Of a stretch of 64,000 nt of DNA, positions 36,782 through 46,530 are shown in pieces. Source of the DNA: Arthrobacter sp. Soil762 (lineage in GTDB: Bacteria; Actinomycetota; Actinomycetes; Actinomycetales; Micrococcaceae). The stretch covers positions 419,912 through 483,911 of the forward strand of contig NZ_LMSG01000019.1 in the NCBI RefSeq assembly GCF_001428335.1, read 5' to 3'. A program made the translations under genes and the position numbers. Every line of letters starts with the position of its first letter. The stretch's first letter is position 1. The notes below the pieces were generated by a model. It was given only the letters and a program-made list of their open reading frames with translations. It ran no database searches and was not told the DNA's origin.

Positions 36782-37483
36782 CTAGGACATCCGTGCCCCG
36801 GAGGCGGGTGTGCGGAGGATCAGGAACTGGTAGTGCTGTGTCCAGTTCCCGGCGCCCGGGCCGGATTCCTCGCCGGTGCCTTCCGGCCATGTGACAAAAT
36901 CCTCGATCGCACCATGCCGGCCAAAGACCCGCCGCACCGTCGCGTCGCTGCGCCGGCTGAAGAACCGGGGTTCGACGTCGTCCTCGGGGTTCAGGACCTC
37001 TTCATCCTCACCGGACCAGAGGCCGACGGCGATGGGCGCGCCGGGTGCCGTGACGCGCACCAGTTCGCGCAGGACGCCGTCGATATCAGTGGCGGGGACG
37101 TGCAACAGCGTGCTCATGGTCCAGACCGCCGGAAACGTTCCGTCCGCAAAGGGCAGCTGCCGGGCGCTGGCCACGGAGACGTCGAGGCCCTTGGAGCGGG
37201 CCAGCCGGACGTGCTCCTCGGAGAGGTCAACGCCGGTGTAATGAATGCCGGCCCGGAGGAACTGCAGGCCATCGAGCCCCATGCCCGAGCCGATCTCAAG
37301 GACGTTATGGCGGCGCTCGGACTTAAGCAGGGCAATGAATCGTCCGCACTGTTCCACCCGCCGGGGCGCCAGCGGATGATCCCAGCCGGATGCGGCGCGG
37401 CGGTTGTAGAACTCGGCGAGGCGCTGCTCGCTGCCGGGTTCCTCCATCGCCACCTCGGATGCTGCGTCCATGCTGGTCCCCAT
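36782..37483 (-). CDS. class I SAM-dependent methyltransferase
   Basis: 233 residues (start uncertain: 37483, 37471 or 37447). SAM motif I VLEIGSGMGLDG, motif II GVDLSEEHV, then SARQLPFADGTFPAVW and STLLHVP; Methyltransf_11 type. The N-terminal LAEFYNRRAASGWDHPLAPR is a cap region. Nine bases separate it from the gamma-CA gene, so they may be co-transcribed. Substrate not deducible. Confidence 0.88.
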   Translation of the reverse strand: MGTSMDAASEVAMEEPGSEQRLAEFYNRRAASGWDHPLAPRRVEQCGRFIALLKSERRHNVLEIGSGMGLDGLQFLRAGIHYTGVDLSEEHVRLARSKGLDVSVASARQLPFADGTFPAVWTMSTLLHVPATDIDGVLRELVRVTAPGAPIAVGLWSGEDEEVLNPEDDVEPRFFSRRSDATVRRVFGRHGAIEDFVTWPEGTGEESGPGAGNWTQHYQFLILRTPASGARMS

Positions 37484-37514
37484 CCGTCATTTGAAGCCCG
37501 TCAGTTAAGCCCGT

Positions 37515-38375
37515 TTAGTTAAAGACCACTGTCCGGTTGCCGTCCAGCAGCACTCGGTGTTCGGCATGCCATTGGACGGCCTGCGTCAAAGTGCGGCCTT
37601 CCACGTCCCGGCCCATCTGCACGAACTGCTCCGGAGTGCGGGCGTGGTCCACGCGGATGACTTCCTGCTCGATGATGGGGCCCTCGTCCAGCGCAGCCGT
37701 GACGTAGTGGGCAGTGGCGCCGATCAGCTTCACGCCGCGGGCATGAGCCTGGTGGTAGGGCTTGGCGCCCTTGAAGGACGGCAGGAACGAGTGGTGGATA
37801 TTGATGGCCTTGCCGGTGAGCTCCGCGCACAGGTCATCCGAAATGATCTGCATGTAGCGGGCCAGGACGGTCAGTTCGATGTCGTGCTCGGCCATGAGGG
37901 CACGCAGCTTGTCCTCGGCCTGGGCCTTGGTGTCCGGGGTGACCGGGATGTGGTGGAACGGGATGCCGTAGAACTCGGCCAGCCCGGCGAGGTCACGGTG
38001 GTTGGAGACGATGGCCGGGATCTCGATGGGCAGGGTGCCGGAGCGCTGCTGGAACAGGATGTCGTTGAGGCAGTGCGCGGACGTGCTGGCCATCAGGAGC
38101 GTGCGCACCTTCTGGCCCACGGGGTTGAGGCTCCACTGCATGCCGAAGGAGTGGACCACCGGCTCAAGTGCGGCCCGGACCTCGGCCCGGGAGGCCGTCG
38201 TCGTCGCTTCCACCCGCATAAAGAAGTTGCCGGTTGCGGGGCTGCCATACTGCTGCGAGTCCAAAATATTACAGCCCGCCACCAGCAGCGCTCCGGCCAC
38301 GGCGTGGACAATTCCGGGGCGGTCCGGGCAGGACAATGTCAATACGTAAGCTCGGTTCAGCTGCTCTTCAGTCAC
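37515..38375 (-). CDS. purU: formyltetrahydrofolate deformylase
   Basis: 286 residues from GTG 38375, which begins the conserved N-terminal ACT domain (YVLTLSCPDRPGIVHAV). The hydrolase part is homologous to PurN: VSNHRDLAGLAEFYGIPFHH, then NIHHSFLPSFKGAKPYHQA with the catalytic Asn-His pair, and DEGPIIEQEVIRVDH. Converts 10-formyl-THF to THF and formate, balancing the folate pool. It is divergent from the glyA-folD unit, and the ZTP riboswitch lies in the space between them on the opposite strand, so one-carbon genes are clustered here. Confidence 0.95.
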   Translation of the reverse strand: MTEEQLNRAYVLTLSCPDRPGIVHAVAGALLVAGCNILDSQQYGSPATGNFFMRVEATTTASRAEVRAALEPVVHSFGMQWSLNPVGQKVRTLLMASTSAHCLNDILFQQRSGTLPIEIPAIVSNHRDLAGLAEFYGIPFHHIPVTPDTKAQAEDKLRALMAEHDIELTVLARYMQIISDDLCAELTGKAINIHHSFLPSFKGAKPYHQAHARGVKLIGATAHYVTAALDEGPIIEQEVIRVDHARTPEQFVQMGRDVEGRTLTQAVQWHAEHRVLLDGNRTVVFN

Positions 38376-38421
38376 GAGTACAAGCCTACCCGTGCGGCCC
38401 GCCCGCGTTTGGTAGTCTGGT

Positions 38422-38497
38422 GGGGTCGCAACTGGCGTTGGGTGGCTAACCACCAGGGAGTGGCAATCACGAAGACCACGGATCGTACGCCTGGGCC
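38422..38497 (+). ncRNA. ZTP (pfl) riboswitch upstream of glyA-folD
   Basis: GGGGTCGCAACTGGCG (38422-38437) matches the 5' part of the pfl motif. A hairpin GGTGG-CTAA-CCACC (38441-38454) and AGGGAGTGGCA follow, and the 3' pseudoknot strand CGCCTGGGC is at 38488-38496. These are the conserved blocks of the ZTP riboswitch, which turns on purine and folate genes when AICAR phosphates build up. A GAGGGT / ACCCTC stem (38498-38503 with 38523-38528) follows as a possible expression platform. glyA starts 136 bases downstream. Confidence 0.88.
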
Positions 38498-38632
38498 GAG
38501 GGTCATGTCTTACCGGAGCTGCACCCTCTGAGGATGCGGTTCGCTTTCATGCCCTGTCATCAAGGGGCGGTGATGTGCGCCAGCCGGTAGCCTGACCTTA
38601 GCAGTGCCCGTATCCCTAGCCAGGAGTTTTTC

Positions 38633-39931
38633 GTGACTACTACCGCCACCACAACAGCAGCCGTCAGCAACCAGTCGCTGGCCGAGCTTGACCCCGAAAT
38701 CGCAGCAGTCCTCAGCCAGGAACTTGGCCGCCAGCGCGGCACCCTGGAAATGATCGCCTCCGAAAACTTTGCCCCGCGCGCTGTGATGGAAGCCCAGGGC
38801 TCGGTCCTGACCAACAAGTACGCCGAAGGCTACCCGGGCCGCCGTTACTACGGCGGCTGCGAATATGTGGATATCGCCGAGCAGCTGGCCATCGACCGCG
38901 TCAAGGCACTGTTCGGTGCCGAGTACGCCAACGTCCAGCCGCACTCCGGTGCCCAGGCCAACGCCGCAGCACTGTCCGCCATGATCACCCCCGGTGACAA
39001 GATCCTGGGCCTGTCCCTGGCCCACGGCGGCCACCTGACCCACGGCATGAAGCTCAACTTCTCCGGCAAGCTCTACAACGTGGCTGCCTACCAGGTGGAG
39101 CCGGACAACTTCCGCGTTGACATGGACAAGCTGCGCGAACAGGCCATCGCCGAGAAGCCCCAGGTCATCATCGCCGGCTGGTCCGCCTACCCGCGCCACC
39201 TGGACTTCGCGGCCTTCCGCTCCATCGCCGATGAAGTGGGCGCGCTGCTCTGGACCGACATGGCACACTTCGCCGGGCTGGTGGCTGCGGGGCTGCACCC
39301 GAGCCCGGTGCCGTACTCCGACGTCGTCACCTCCACCGTGCACAAGACCCTCGCCGGCCCGCGCTCCGGTGTGATCCTGGCCAAGCAGGAGTGGGCCAAG
39401 AAGATCAATTCCAACGTCTTCCCGGGCCAGCAGGGCGGGCCGCTCATGCACGTCATTGCAGCCAAGGCCGTTGCCTTCAAGATCGCCGGCACCGAGGAAT
39501 TCAAGGAGCGCCAGGAGCGTGTCCTCGAAGGCGCCAAGATCATCGCTGACCGCCTCAACCAGTCCGACGTCGCCGACGCCGGCGTCTCCGTCCTCACCGG
39601 CGGCACCGACGTGCACCTGGTCCTGGTGGACCTGCGCAACTCCCAGCTCGACGGCCAGCAGGCCGAGGACCTCCTGCACTCCGTGGGCATCACCGTAAAC
39701 CGCAATGCGGTTCCGTTCGACCCCCGCCCGCCGATGGTCACCTCCGGCCTGCGCATCGGCACCCCGGCCCTCGCCACCCGCGGCTTCGGTGCTGCCGAAT
39801 TCACCGAGGTGGCAGAGATCATCGCCACTGCACTGAAGGCCGGCACCGCCACTGACGTCGAGGCACTGCAGTCCCGCGTGGACAAGCTCTGCGCCGATTT
39901 CCCGCTGTACCCGCAGCACGAGCAGTGGTAA
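38633..39931 (+). CDS. glyA: serine hydroxymethyltransferase
   Basis: 432 residues, GTG start at 38633 with AGGAG seven bases upstream. Converts serine and THF to glycine and methylene-[39 protein letters not shown] and [15 protein letters not shown] with the PLP lysine are all present. A Thr/Ala-rich N-terminus of about 12 residues precedes the conserved part. folD begins three bases after the stop, so they form an operon, led by the ZTP riboswitch at 38422-38497. Confidence 0.98.
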   Translation: MTTTATTTAAVSNQSLAELDPEIAAVLSQELGRQRGTLEMIASENFAPRAVMEAQGSVLTNKYAEGYPGRRYYGGCEYVDIAEQLAIDRVKALFGAEYANVQPHSGAQANAAALSAMITPGDKILGLSLAHGGHLTHGMKLNFSGKLYNVAAYQVEPDNFRVDMDKLREQAIAEKPQVIIAGWSAYPRHLDFAAFRSIADEVGALLWTDMAHFAGLVAAGLHPSPVPYSDVVTSTVHKTLAGPRSGVILAKQEWAKKINSNVFPGQQGGPLMHVIAAKAVAFKIAGTEEFKERQERVLEGAKIIADRLNQSDVADAGVSVLTGGTDVHLVLVDLRNSQLDGQQAEDLLHSVGITVNRNAVPFDPRPPMVTSGLRIGTPALATRGFGAAEFTEVAEIIATALKAGTATDVEALQSRVDKLCADFPLYPQHEQW

Positions 39932-39934
39932 TCC

Positions 39935-40834
39935 ATGACCACTGAAACTGGAACTGCACAGATTCTTGACGGCAAGGCCACCGCCGCTGCCATCAAGGCC
40001 GAGCTGACCGAACGCGTGGCCGCACTCAAGGCCAAGGGCGTCACCCCCGGACTGGGCACCGTTTTGGTGGGCTCCGACCCCGGGAGCACCTGGTACGTGG
40101 GCGGCAAGCACAAGGACTGCGCCGAGGTTGGCATCACGTCCATCCGCCGCGACCTCCCCGAGGAAACCACGCAGGACGAACTCCTTGCTGTAATCCGTGA
40201 GCTGAACGGGAACCCGGAATGCACCGGCTACATCGTGCAGCTTCCCTTGCCCAAGCACATCAACCAGGACGTCATCCTGGAGGCCATGGATCCGGATAAG
40301 GACGCCGACGGCCTGCACCCAATGAACCTGGGGCGCCTGGTGGCCAACGTCAGCGGACCCATGACCTCGCCGCTGCCGTGCACCCCCAAGGGCTGCGTGG
40401 AGCTCCTCACCCGGCACGGCATCAGCCTCAAGGGCAAGCGCGTCCTCGTGGTGGGCCGCGGTGTGACCATCGGCCGTCCCGTCGGGCTGCTGCTGACCCG
40501 CAAGGACGTCAACGCCACGGTCATCCTGGCGCACACCGGCACCGTGGACCTGGCCGCCGAACTCCGCCAGGCCGACGTCGTGATCGCCGCCGCGGGAGTC
40601 CCGCACATGATCAAGGCGGCGGACCTCAAGCCGGGCGCAATAGTGCTCGACGTCGGCGTGAGCCGTGTTGACGACGGCAACGGTAAGGCAGTGGTCACCG
40701 GAGACGTGGACCCCGCCGCTGCCGACGTCGCCTCGTGGATCTCCCCGAACCCGGGCGGCGTGGGGCCGATGACCCGTGCCATGCTGCTCGCCAATGTGGT
40801 GGAGACCGCGGAGCGCCAGGCGGGAATCGCCTAG
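39935..40834 (+). CDS. folD: methylene-THF dehydrogenase / methenyl-THF cyclohydrolase
   Basis: 299 residues. Folate and catalytic segment [15 protein letters not shown] with the conserved Lys; [37 protein letters not shown] site [27 protein letters not shown] near the end. Makes 10-formyl-THF from methylene-THF for purN and purH. Directly downstream of glyA, ended by a strong terminator. Confidence 0.98.
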   Translation: MTTETGTAQILDGKATAAAIKAELTERVAALKAKGVTPGLGTVLVGSDPGSTWYVGGKHKDCAEVGITSIRRDLPEETTQDELLAVIRELNGNPECTGYIVQLPLPKHINQDVILEAMDPDKDADGLHPMNLGRLVANVSGPMTSPLPCTPKGCVELLTRHGISLKGKRVLVVGRGVTIGRPVGLLLTRKDVNATVILAHTGTVDLAAELRQADVVIAAAGVPHMIKAADLKPGAIVLDVGVSRVDDGNGKAVVTGDVDPAAADVASWISPNPGGVGPMTRAMLLANVVETAERQAGIA

Positions 40835-40856
40835 TTTCGTTCCTTAACAGCAAAGC

Positions 40857-40909
40857 CCGACGGCGGTCCGCACCTTTCACTTGAGGTGCGGGCCGCCGTC
40901 GGACTTTTT
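40857..40909 (+). terminator. glyA-folD terminator
   Basis: A 19-bp stem (40857-40875 with 40884-40902, one G-U pair) followed by ACTTTTT. Strong intrinsic terminator. Confidence 0.93.
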
Positions 40910-40925
40910 GGAGTGGAACCGGAAC

Positions 40926-41366
40926 CTACTTCAGCTGGCCGCGGACCTCCCCGCCGGGGAAGTCGGCGTTATGCACGTTGACGTAGTAGTCGCCTGGGTT
41001 GGCTTCGATGGCTGCCAGGATGGCCGATTCTTCCGTAGAGCAGGTTTCAACTGTCCAGTCCGTGCCGCTGCCCACATCAAGCGGAATAACAACCGGGCCA
41101 GCCGCGTTGCGTGCCGCGACGTGGATGTGGGCCGCCGTGGCAGGAGCGGACAGATCACGGACCGTCAGCGTATAGCAGAGCTCGTCATCGTCGATGGTGT
41201 AGCTGAAGGATCCGCCGGCCCCGGTGTGGACAGGGTCGGCTTCCTGGCCGGTGTTGAGCGGAATGGCGGGAGCGGCGCCAGGTTTCGCCTCCGCAGGGGC
41301 GGTGATCCCCAAAAGGGAGATGATGGCTGTGGCCACCGCGGCTGTCCTGAACGCGTGACTTTTCAT
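40926..41366 (-). CDS. secreted CHRD-domain protein
   Basis: 146 residues. Signal peptide 1-27 (AAVATAIISLLGITAPAEA). The rest is a CHRD (chordin-like) domain: PLNTGQEADPVHTGAGG, CYTLTVRDLSAPATAAHIH, HNADFPGGEVRGQL. Two Cys (about 64 and 109) could pair. CHRD proteins are exported beta-sandwich proteins of unknown bacterial role. Its start is divergent from the 41517 gene; the 3' end converges on the folD terminator. Confidence 0.9.
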   Translation of the reverse strand: MKSHAFRTAAVATAIISLLGITAPAEAKPGAAPAIPLNTGQEADPVHTGAGGSFSYTIDDDELCYTLTVRDLSAPATAAHIHVAARNAAGPVVIPLDVGSGTDWTVETCSTEESAILAAIEANPGDYYVNVHNADFPGGEVRGQLK

Positions 41367-41516
41367 GATGAGTCCTCAGATAGGCGAATGAACTTCCACC
41401 CCTAGCCCGATTCACGCTACGCCGCGCCCTCATCAGGCACAATAGCGTCCCGGACCCGGTGTTCGCCGGGGGTGGAAGGTGCGTTGCGGCTCTGCTGCGT
41501 TTGAGACAATAGACGC

Positions 41517-42080
41517 ATGCGATCTCTGGGTAACACTCAAACTCCGTCCGGCCGGTCCAAGGGCGGCTTCTCCATGCTCCGGATCAGTGGCCCGGGAATG
41601 ATGGTTTTTGTCATCGCGTTCCTCGTTGCCGTGATCTTTGCCGCGAACCAGAACGACGTTGTGGGCTGGGTCGTGGCGATCATCGCCGCCTTCTGGCTGG
41701 CCCTTGCAGCGTTCGTGGTGTTCAGCATCCAGAAGGCCGCCAAAAAAGCCGGAGCCAAGCTGACCGAGGCCCAGAACGCCTTCAACAGCGCAGCCGGCCG
41801 CGCGCCGTCGTCCTCCTCCGCCGACCACGGCGGCACCCGGGTGGTGTACGAACGGACCGAAGCGGACGAAGTCCGCGACCTCAAGCTGGACCACTCCTTC
41901 AAGATCGTCCAGGTCCAGATCCAGGTGGTGGAGAAGGAACGCGCCAAGGGTGAGGCAGCGGACCAGGACACGATCCGCCGCGCACTGGAGACCATCGAGA
42001 TCACCGCCACCAACGCCCGCGACATGATCCGCGCCGCCGGCGGCACCGGCGACCCGGTCAGCGGAACCATCATCGACTAG
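41517..42080 (+). CDS. membrane protein with coiled cytosolic tail, unrecognised
   Basis: 187 residues. Two hydrophobic segments (about 24-42 MMVFVIAFLVAVIFAA and 49-70 VVAIIAAFWLALAAFVVFSI) then a charged, helical tail (KKAGAKLTEAQNAFNSAAGR; IVQVQIQVVEKERAKGEAAD; RALETIEITATNARDMIRAA). An alternative start is M20. No domain I can name. The gene ends five bases before xth, so it is probably co-transcribed with it. Confidence 0.75.
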   Translation: MRSLGNTQTPSGRSKGGFSMLRISGPGMMVFVIAFLVAVIFAANQNDVVGWVVAIIAAFWLALAAFVVFSIQKAAKKAGAKLTEAQNAFNSAAGRAPSSSSADHGGTRVVYERTEADEVRDLKLDHSFKIVQVQIQVVEKERAKGEAADQDTIRRALETIEITATNARDMIRAAGGTGDPVSGTIID

Positions 42081-42084
42081 AGTA

Positions 42085-42924
42085 GTGCGGGTGATCTCGG
42101 CATTGAAGAAGGACCACCTTCGCATCGCATCAGTCAACGTCAACGGCCTCCGGGCTGCCTACAAGAACGGTATGGCGGCATGGCTGGAGCCCCGCGAGGT
42201 GGACATTCTCTGCCTCCAGGAAGTCCGGGCCCCTGACGCGATCGTGCGCCAACTGCTCGGTGATGGCTGGCACATCCTGCACGCCGAAGCCGAGGCCAAA
42301 GGCCGTGCAGGCGTCGCCATTGCGTCCCGTGAAGAGCCGCTGGAAACCCGCAACGGCATCGGCGACGACTACTTCGCCACCGCCGGCCGCTGGGTTGAGG
42401 CTGACTTCAGGGTGACTGACGCCGAGGGGAACCCCGCGCAGCTGACTGTTGCCAGCGCCTACGTGCACTCCGGCGAGGTGGGAACCCCGAAGCAGGTGGA
42501 CAAGTACCGCTTCCTGGACGTCATGAGCACCCGCCTGCCGGAACTGTCCAAGCACAGCGACCACGCACTTGTCGTGGGCGACCTCAACGTGGGCCACACC
42601 GAACGGGACATCAGGAACTGGAAGGGCAACGTCAAGAAGGCCGGCTTCCTGCCCGACGAACGTGCCTATTTTGACCGCTTCTTCGGCGAGGACATCGGCT
42701 GGAAGGATGTCCACCGCGGCCTGGCGGGCGACGTCGACGGCCCATACACCTGGTGGTCACAGCGTGGCCAGGCGTTCGACAACGACACCGGCTGGCGCAT
42801 CGACTATCACCTGGCCACCCCGGACCTCGCCGCCGCCGCATTCTCGGCAGTGGTTGACCGGGCGCCCTCGTGGGACACCCGCTTCTCTGACCATGCACCG
42901 CTGGTAGTGGACTACCGGCTCTAA
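42085..42924 (+). CDS. xth: exodeoxyribonuclease III / AP endonuclease
   Basis: 279 residues. Endonuclease/exonuclease/phosphatase fold: [20 protein letters not shown] (catalytic Glu), [11 protein letters not shown] (Asp, Asn) and [12 protein letters not shown] (Asp-His). Incises abasic sites in base excision repair. GTG start at 42085; a second GTG two codons on is possible. trpS follows 20 bases downstream. Confidence 0.93.
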   Translation: MRVISALKKDHLRIASVNVNGLRAAYKNGMAAWLEPREVDILCLQEVRAPDAIVRQLLGDGWHILHAEAEAKGRAGVAIASREEPLETRNGIGDDYFATAGRWVEADFRVTDAEGNPAQLTVASAYVHSGEVGTPKQVDKYRFLDVMSTRLPELSKHSDHALVVGDLNVGHTERDIRNWKGNVKKAGFLPDERAYFDRFFGEDIGWKDVHRGLAGDVDGPYTWWSQRGQAFDNDTGWRIDYHLATPDLAAAAFSAVVDRAPSWDTRFSDHAPLVVDYRL

Positions 42925-42944
42925 GCCCCGAAGGTTTTCTTCCC

Positions 42945-43988
42945 ATGACTAGCCCGACTTCCCCGGCGACTAAGAAACGCATCCTCTCCGGCGCCAAGCC
43001 CACGGCGGACTCCCTGCACCTGGGCAACTACATTGGCGCTGTCCGCAACTGGGTGGACATGCAGGCCGAATATGACGCCGTCTTCTTCATCCCGGACCTG
43101 CACGCCATCACCGTGGACTTCGATCCCGCCGAGCTCGCCAAGCGCACCCGAGTGGTTGCAGCGCAGTACATTGCCGCCGGCATCGACCCGGACAAAAGCA
43201 TCTTCTTTGTGCAGTCCCACGTCCCCGAGCACGCGCAGCTGGCCTGGGCACTGAACTGCATCACCGGTTTCGGCGAAGCGTCCCGGATGACACAGTTCAA
43301 GGACAAGACCCAGAAGTCGGGCGCGGACGCCGCAACACTTGGCCTGTTTGCATACCCTACGCTCATGGCAGCCGACATCCTGCTGTACCAGACTGACCTC
43401 GTGCCGGTGGGCGAGGACCAGCGGCAGCACCTGGAGCTCACCCGGAACCTGGCCCAGCGCTTCAACACCCGCTATGGCCACACGTTCACCGTGCCGGAGG
43501 CCACCATCCTCAAGGCCAGCGCCAAGATCTACGACCTCCAGAGCCCGACTGCCAAGATGTCGAAGACGGGCGGGTCGCCCCACGGTTCCATCCAGCTCCT
43601 GGAGGACCCCAAGCTCGCCGCGAAGCGCATCAAGTCCGCAGTCACTGACACCGGGAACGAGATCCGGTTCGACGCCGAAGCCAAGCCCGGGATCTCCAAC
43701 CTCCTCACCATCTACTCCACGCTCACCGGAAAGTCCGTGGCTGAGCTGGAGACGGAGTACGAGGGCAAGATGTACGGCCACCTGAAAGTGGACCTTGCGG
43801 AGATCATGGTGGACTTCATCACGCCGCTGCGGAACCGCACCAACGAACTGATGGCCGACCCGGCCGAACTGGACCGGTTGCTGGCCCAGGGCGCCGAGCG
43901 GGCCAGGGAAATCGCCGCAGTGACCCTTGGCCAGGTCTATGAGCGTATGGGCTTCCTGCCGTCCCTCAGCCTCGCAGGCGTCCGCTAG
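42945..43988 (+). CDS. trpS: tryptophanyl-tRNA synthetase
   Basis: 347 residues, usual length. Class I signatures: [13 protein letters not shown] (HIGH equivalent) and [13 protein letters not shown] (KMSKS). [30 protein letters not shown] is the Trp/tRNA site (given here in shortened form [13 protein letters not shown]). Charges tRNA-Trp. Start ATG 42945. The next gene (RNA ligase-like) begins a few bases after its stop. Confidence 0.97.
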   Translation: MTSPTSPATKKRILSGAKPTADSLHLGNYIGAVRNWVDMQAEYDAVFFIPDLHAITVDFDPAELAKRTRVVAAQYIAAGIDPDKSIFFVQSHVPEHAQLAWALNCITGFGEASRMTQFKDKTQKSGADAATLGLFAYPTLMAADILLYQTDLVPVGEDQRQHLELTRNLAQRFNTRYGHTFTVPEATILKASAKIYDLQSPTAKMSKTGGSPHGSIQLLEDPKLAAKRIKSAVTDTGNEIRFDAEAKPGISNLLTIYSTLTGKSVAELETEYEGKMYGHLKVDLAEIMVDFITPLRNRTNELMADPAELDRLLAQGAERAREIAAVTLGQVYERMGFLPSLSLAGVR

Positions 43989-43992
43989 CTCG

Positions 43993-44589
43993 ATGTCGGC
44001 CGCCAGCAATGTCAGTGAAGGAATGAGCGTAGGCGTCATTCTGGGATTCCCCCCTGCCATCGCCGAGGAACTTCAACGGTGGCGCGCCTCCTTCGGGGAC
44101 CCGATGGCGGGGGTGGTGCCCGCACACATCACGCTGGTCACCACCACGCCCACCCAGGACTGGGCGGCCACCCAGGCGCACGTCCGCGACGTGGCGCGGC
44201 GGCAGGTCCCGTTTATGGTCACCATTGCCGGGACCGGAACGTTCCGGCCGGTCTCCCCGGTGGTTTACATCAACGTGGAGGACGGCTTCGAGTCCTGCGT
44301 GGAGCTCCACGAAAAACTTCAGACAGGCCCGCTGCAACGCGAGTTGCCCTTCTCGTACCACCCGCATGTCACGATCGCCCACGATGTTGCGCCCGAAAGC
44401 CTGGACGAAGCCGAAACGGTGCTTGAAAGTTACCGGGCGACGTTCCCGGTGGTTAGCATGGGACTCTACGAGCACGATGCCGACGGCATTTGGCAGCTAC
44501 GGGAAGAGTTGGACTTTGGGACCGAAACTGACGACGGCGGGTCCTTCGCCGCGGACGCCGACGCAAACGGAGCCACCGCTCCCTACTGA
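43993..44589 (+). CDS. 2'-5' RNA ligase-like (2H phosphoesterase) protein
   Basis: 198 residues from ATG 43993 (ATG 44023 is the other candidate, just after GAAGGA). The two HxT motifs of the 2H superfamily are AHITLV and HVTIAH, about 105 residues apart. Members cleave or ligate 2'-5' or cyclic phosphates on RNA or nucleotides. The acidic tail (TETDDGGSFAADADANG) is specific to this copy. It lies between trpS and a YihY-like gene, all on the plus strand. Actual substrate unknown. Confidence 0.85.
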   Translation: MSAASNVSEGMSVGVILGFPPAIAEELQRWRASFGDPMAGVVPAHITLVTTTPTQDWAATQAHVRDVARRQVPFMVTIAGTGTFRPVSPVVYINVEDGFESCVELHEKLQTGPLQRELPFSYHPHVTIAHDVAPESLDEAETVLESYRATFPVVSMGLYEHDADGIWQLREELDFGTETDDGGSFAADADANGATAPY

Positions 44590-44626
44590 GCAGGCGCGCC
44601 TGAAGCTCGCCGTCATCCAGAAGCGG

Positions 44627-45709
44627 ATGGAGTGGGGCAAGACCAGAAGGTCCGACGGCGGCCCGGTTGCCAGCTCGCTGGCGATGCTCCAGTGGCTGCT
44701 GGCCAGGCTTAATGCCTTCCGCCCGATGCGCGCGTGGCAGCACTACAACCTCCAGCATGGCCCGTTGATGAGCGCCGGTATCGGCTTCAACATGTTCTTT
44801 TCCATCACCGGCCTGTTGGCCACGGGTTTCTCCGTTGCCGGCCTGGTGCTGCGGGGCCAGCCTGCCCTGCTGGACACCATCATCGGCAGCGTGGCCCAGA
44901 GTGCGCCCGGACTGCTGAAGGTGGGCGGGGGAGAAGGGCTGGTTGATCCGAATGACCTCCTGAACCCGGACGGCCTCGGCTGGACCGCCGTGATTGCTGC
45001 CGTGGTTACAGTCATCACGTCCCTGGGCTGGATCGCCGGCCTCCGTGATGGCCTGCGCGGTGTGGTGCAGCTGCCGCCCCTGAAAATCAACCCGGTTGTC
45101 CTCAAACTGCGCGACGCCGGCACCCTGCTGCTCCTGGGAGTGGCCCTGGTGATCAGCGCCGGAGCGTCCTTGGTGTTCGGCACGGCGGCCGGTTGGGTCA
45201 CAGACTTCCTGCAGTTGGATCCGGCGGTGGCAGGTCCGCTGACCACCGTGATCAAGATCGGTGTGCCGCTGACGCTCAACTGGGTCACGGCCGTCATCAT
45301 GTTCCGGCTGGCCGGTGGGCTCAAGCTCTCCCGGCGGGCCCTCCTGGAGGGGACCATTCTTGCCGCCGTCGGCACCACGGTCCTGCAGGTGTTCAGCACC
45401 GAACTGCTCGCCGGCGCAGGACGGAACCCCATCCTGGCACCGTTTGCCATCATCATCGGGCTGCTGATCTGGTTCAACCTGGTCAGCCAGGTCTACCTGG
45501 TGTCCGCCGGGTGGTCCACCATCCGCGAAGGGGACCTCAGGAGCGCGCCGGCGGGCAAGGACAAAGCCTCGTGGGGCTCCCGGCAGGTCCAGCCCGGCAA
45601 GGTACCCGTGGAGGGCCACAGCGACGGGAAGCGCCCCGTTGCCGGGCACGCAGGCAGCGCTGCAGTTACTTCCCGGCGTCGAGGTACTGGTCGGCCCACG
45701 CAGAAATAA
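44627..45709 (+). CDS. YihY/BrkB family inner-membrane protein
   Basis: About 360 residues from ATG 44627; the true start may lie further up, overlapping the previous gene in another frame. Six helices with HGPLMSAGIGFNMFFSITGL, LGWIAGLRDGLRGVV and ILAPFAIIIGLLIWFNLVSQ, which are YihY/virulence-factor-BrkB features. The polar C-terminal tail (about 50 residues, Lys/Ser/Gly-rich) is cytosolic. Function is not established in bacteria. Its end overlaps the convergent hydrolase gene by 44 bases. Confidence 0.85.
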   Translation: MEWGKTRRSDGGPVASSLAMLQWLLARLNAFRPMRAWQHYNLQHGPLMSAGIGFNMFFSITGLLATGFSVAGLVLRGQPALLDTIIGSVAQSAPGLLKVGGGEGLVDPNDLLNPDGLGWTAVIAAVVTVITSLGWIAGLRDGLRGVVQLPPLKINPVVLKLRDAGTLLLLGVALVISAGASLVFGTAAGWVTDFLQLDPAVAGPLTTVIKIGVPLTLNWVTAVIMFRLAGGLKLSRRALLEGTILAAVGTTVLQVFSTELLAGAGRNPILAPFAIIIGLLIWFNLVSQVYLVSAGWSTIREGDLRSAPAGKDKASWGSRQVQPGKVPVEGHSDGKRPVAGHAGSAAVTSRRRGTGRPTQK

Positions 45710-46436
45710 TCCTGGCGGCCCGGGCTGCCTGGCCCTTGCCGGTCAGCAGGTGGTCGCTGCCTTCGAGGGAGACGAAGTTCCGCGGATGGCGCGCCGTCTG
45801 GAAAATGGTGCTGGCGTTCTCGATGCCCACGGTGTTGTCCGTGGGGGAGTGAAGCACCATCAGCGGCTTGTGCAGCTGCCGGATGCAGTCAGTGAGGTCC
45901 GCGTTCTCCAGGTCCTCCACAAAGTGTTTCCGGATCTCCACGCGCTTCCCGCCGAGGTCCACTTCCGCGCTGCCCTCGCTGAGGATCTTGTCCAGGGCGG
46001 CGTCAAAGACGTGGGCCACGTGCTTGGGTGAGAACGGGGCAGCCACTGTTGCGACGGCGTCGAGCTCAGGGATCTGGCGGGCGGCTGAAAGCACCGCCGC
46101 CCCGCCGAAGGAATGGCCCACCAACAGGGAGATTGCCTTCCCCTGGTTGCGCATGAACTCGGCGGCAACAACGGTGTCCGCCACCTTGTGGCTGAAGGAG
46201 CCCTCCGACCAATAGCCGGCGGACTCACCCAGGCCCAGGTTGTCGAACCGGAGCATCCCGATGCCGGTGTCGGCCAGGGCCTTGCACATGCGGGACGCCG
46301 CGGGGCTGTCCTTGCCCAGGGTGAAACCGTGGGAGAACACACCCCAGCCCCGCACCGGCCCCTCCGGGACATCGATGATGCCGGACAGGAGCTCGCCGGT
46401 GGATCCTTCGAAGCTGACTTTCTCGGAGCGGGACAT
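45666..46436 (-). CDS. alpha/beta hydrolase (serine esterase type)
   Basis: 256 residues. HGFTLGKD (oxyanion region), RFDNLGLGESAG, nucleophile GHSFGGAAV, acid in HSPTDNTVG, and His in GSDHLLTGKG complete a Ser-Asp-His triad. Resembles the YhfK/OsmC-associated short hydrolases without a lid. Substrate unknown. The 3' end overlaps the YihY gene by 44 bases in antisense orientation. Confidence 0.88.
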   Translation of the reverse strand: MSRSEKVSFEGSTGELLSGIIDVPEGPVRGWGVFSHGFTLGKDSPAASRMCKALADTGIGMLRFDNLGLGESAGYWSEGSFSHKVADTVVAAEFMRNQGKAISLLVGHSFGGAAVLSAARQIPELDAVATVAAPFSPKHVAHVFDAALDKILSEGSAEVDLGGKRVEIRKHFVEDLENADLTDCIRQLHKPLMVLHSPTDNTVGIENASTIFQTARHPRNFVSLEGSDHLLTGKGQAARAARIISAWADQYLDAGK

Positions 46437-46474
46437 CGCGTGCTGCTTTCGTTGGTGGCGTCAGGTGTTAAACA

Positions 46475-46515
46475 ACGACGGCGCCCATCCCACCTAAGGT
46501 GGGTGACGCCGTCGT
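46475..46515 (-). terminator. sdhCDAB terminator
   Basis: ACGACGGCG (46475-46483) pairs with CGCCGTCGT (46507-46515), with an inner CCCACC/GGTGGG stem. Sixteen bases after the sdhB stop; between sdhB and the hydrolase start. Confidence 0.8.
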
Positions 46516-46530
46516 AAGCAAGAACCTGAA

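Noticed and set aside
38510..40606. 698-codon open frame antisense to glyA-folD
   Set aside because: Same kind of shadow; both sense genes carry all catalytic motifs.
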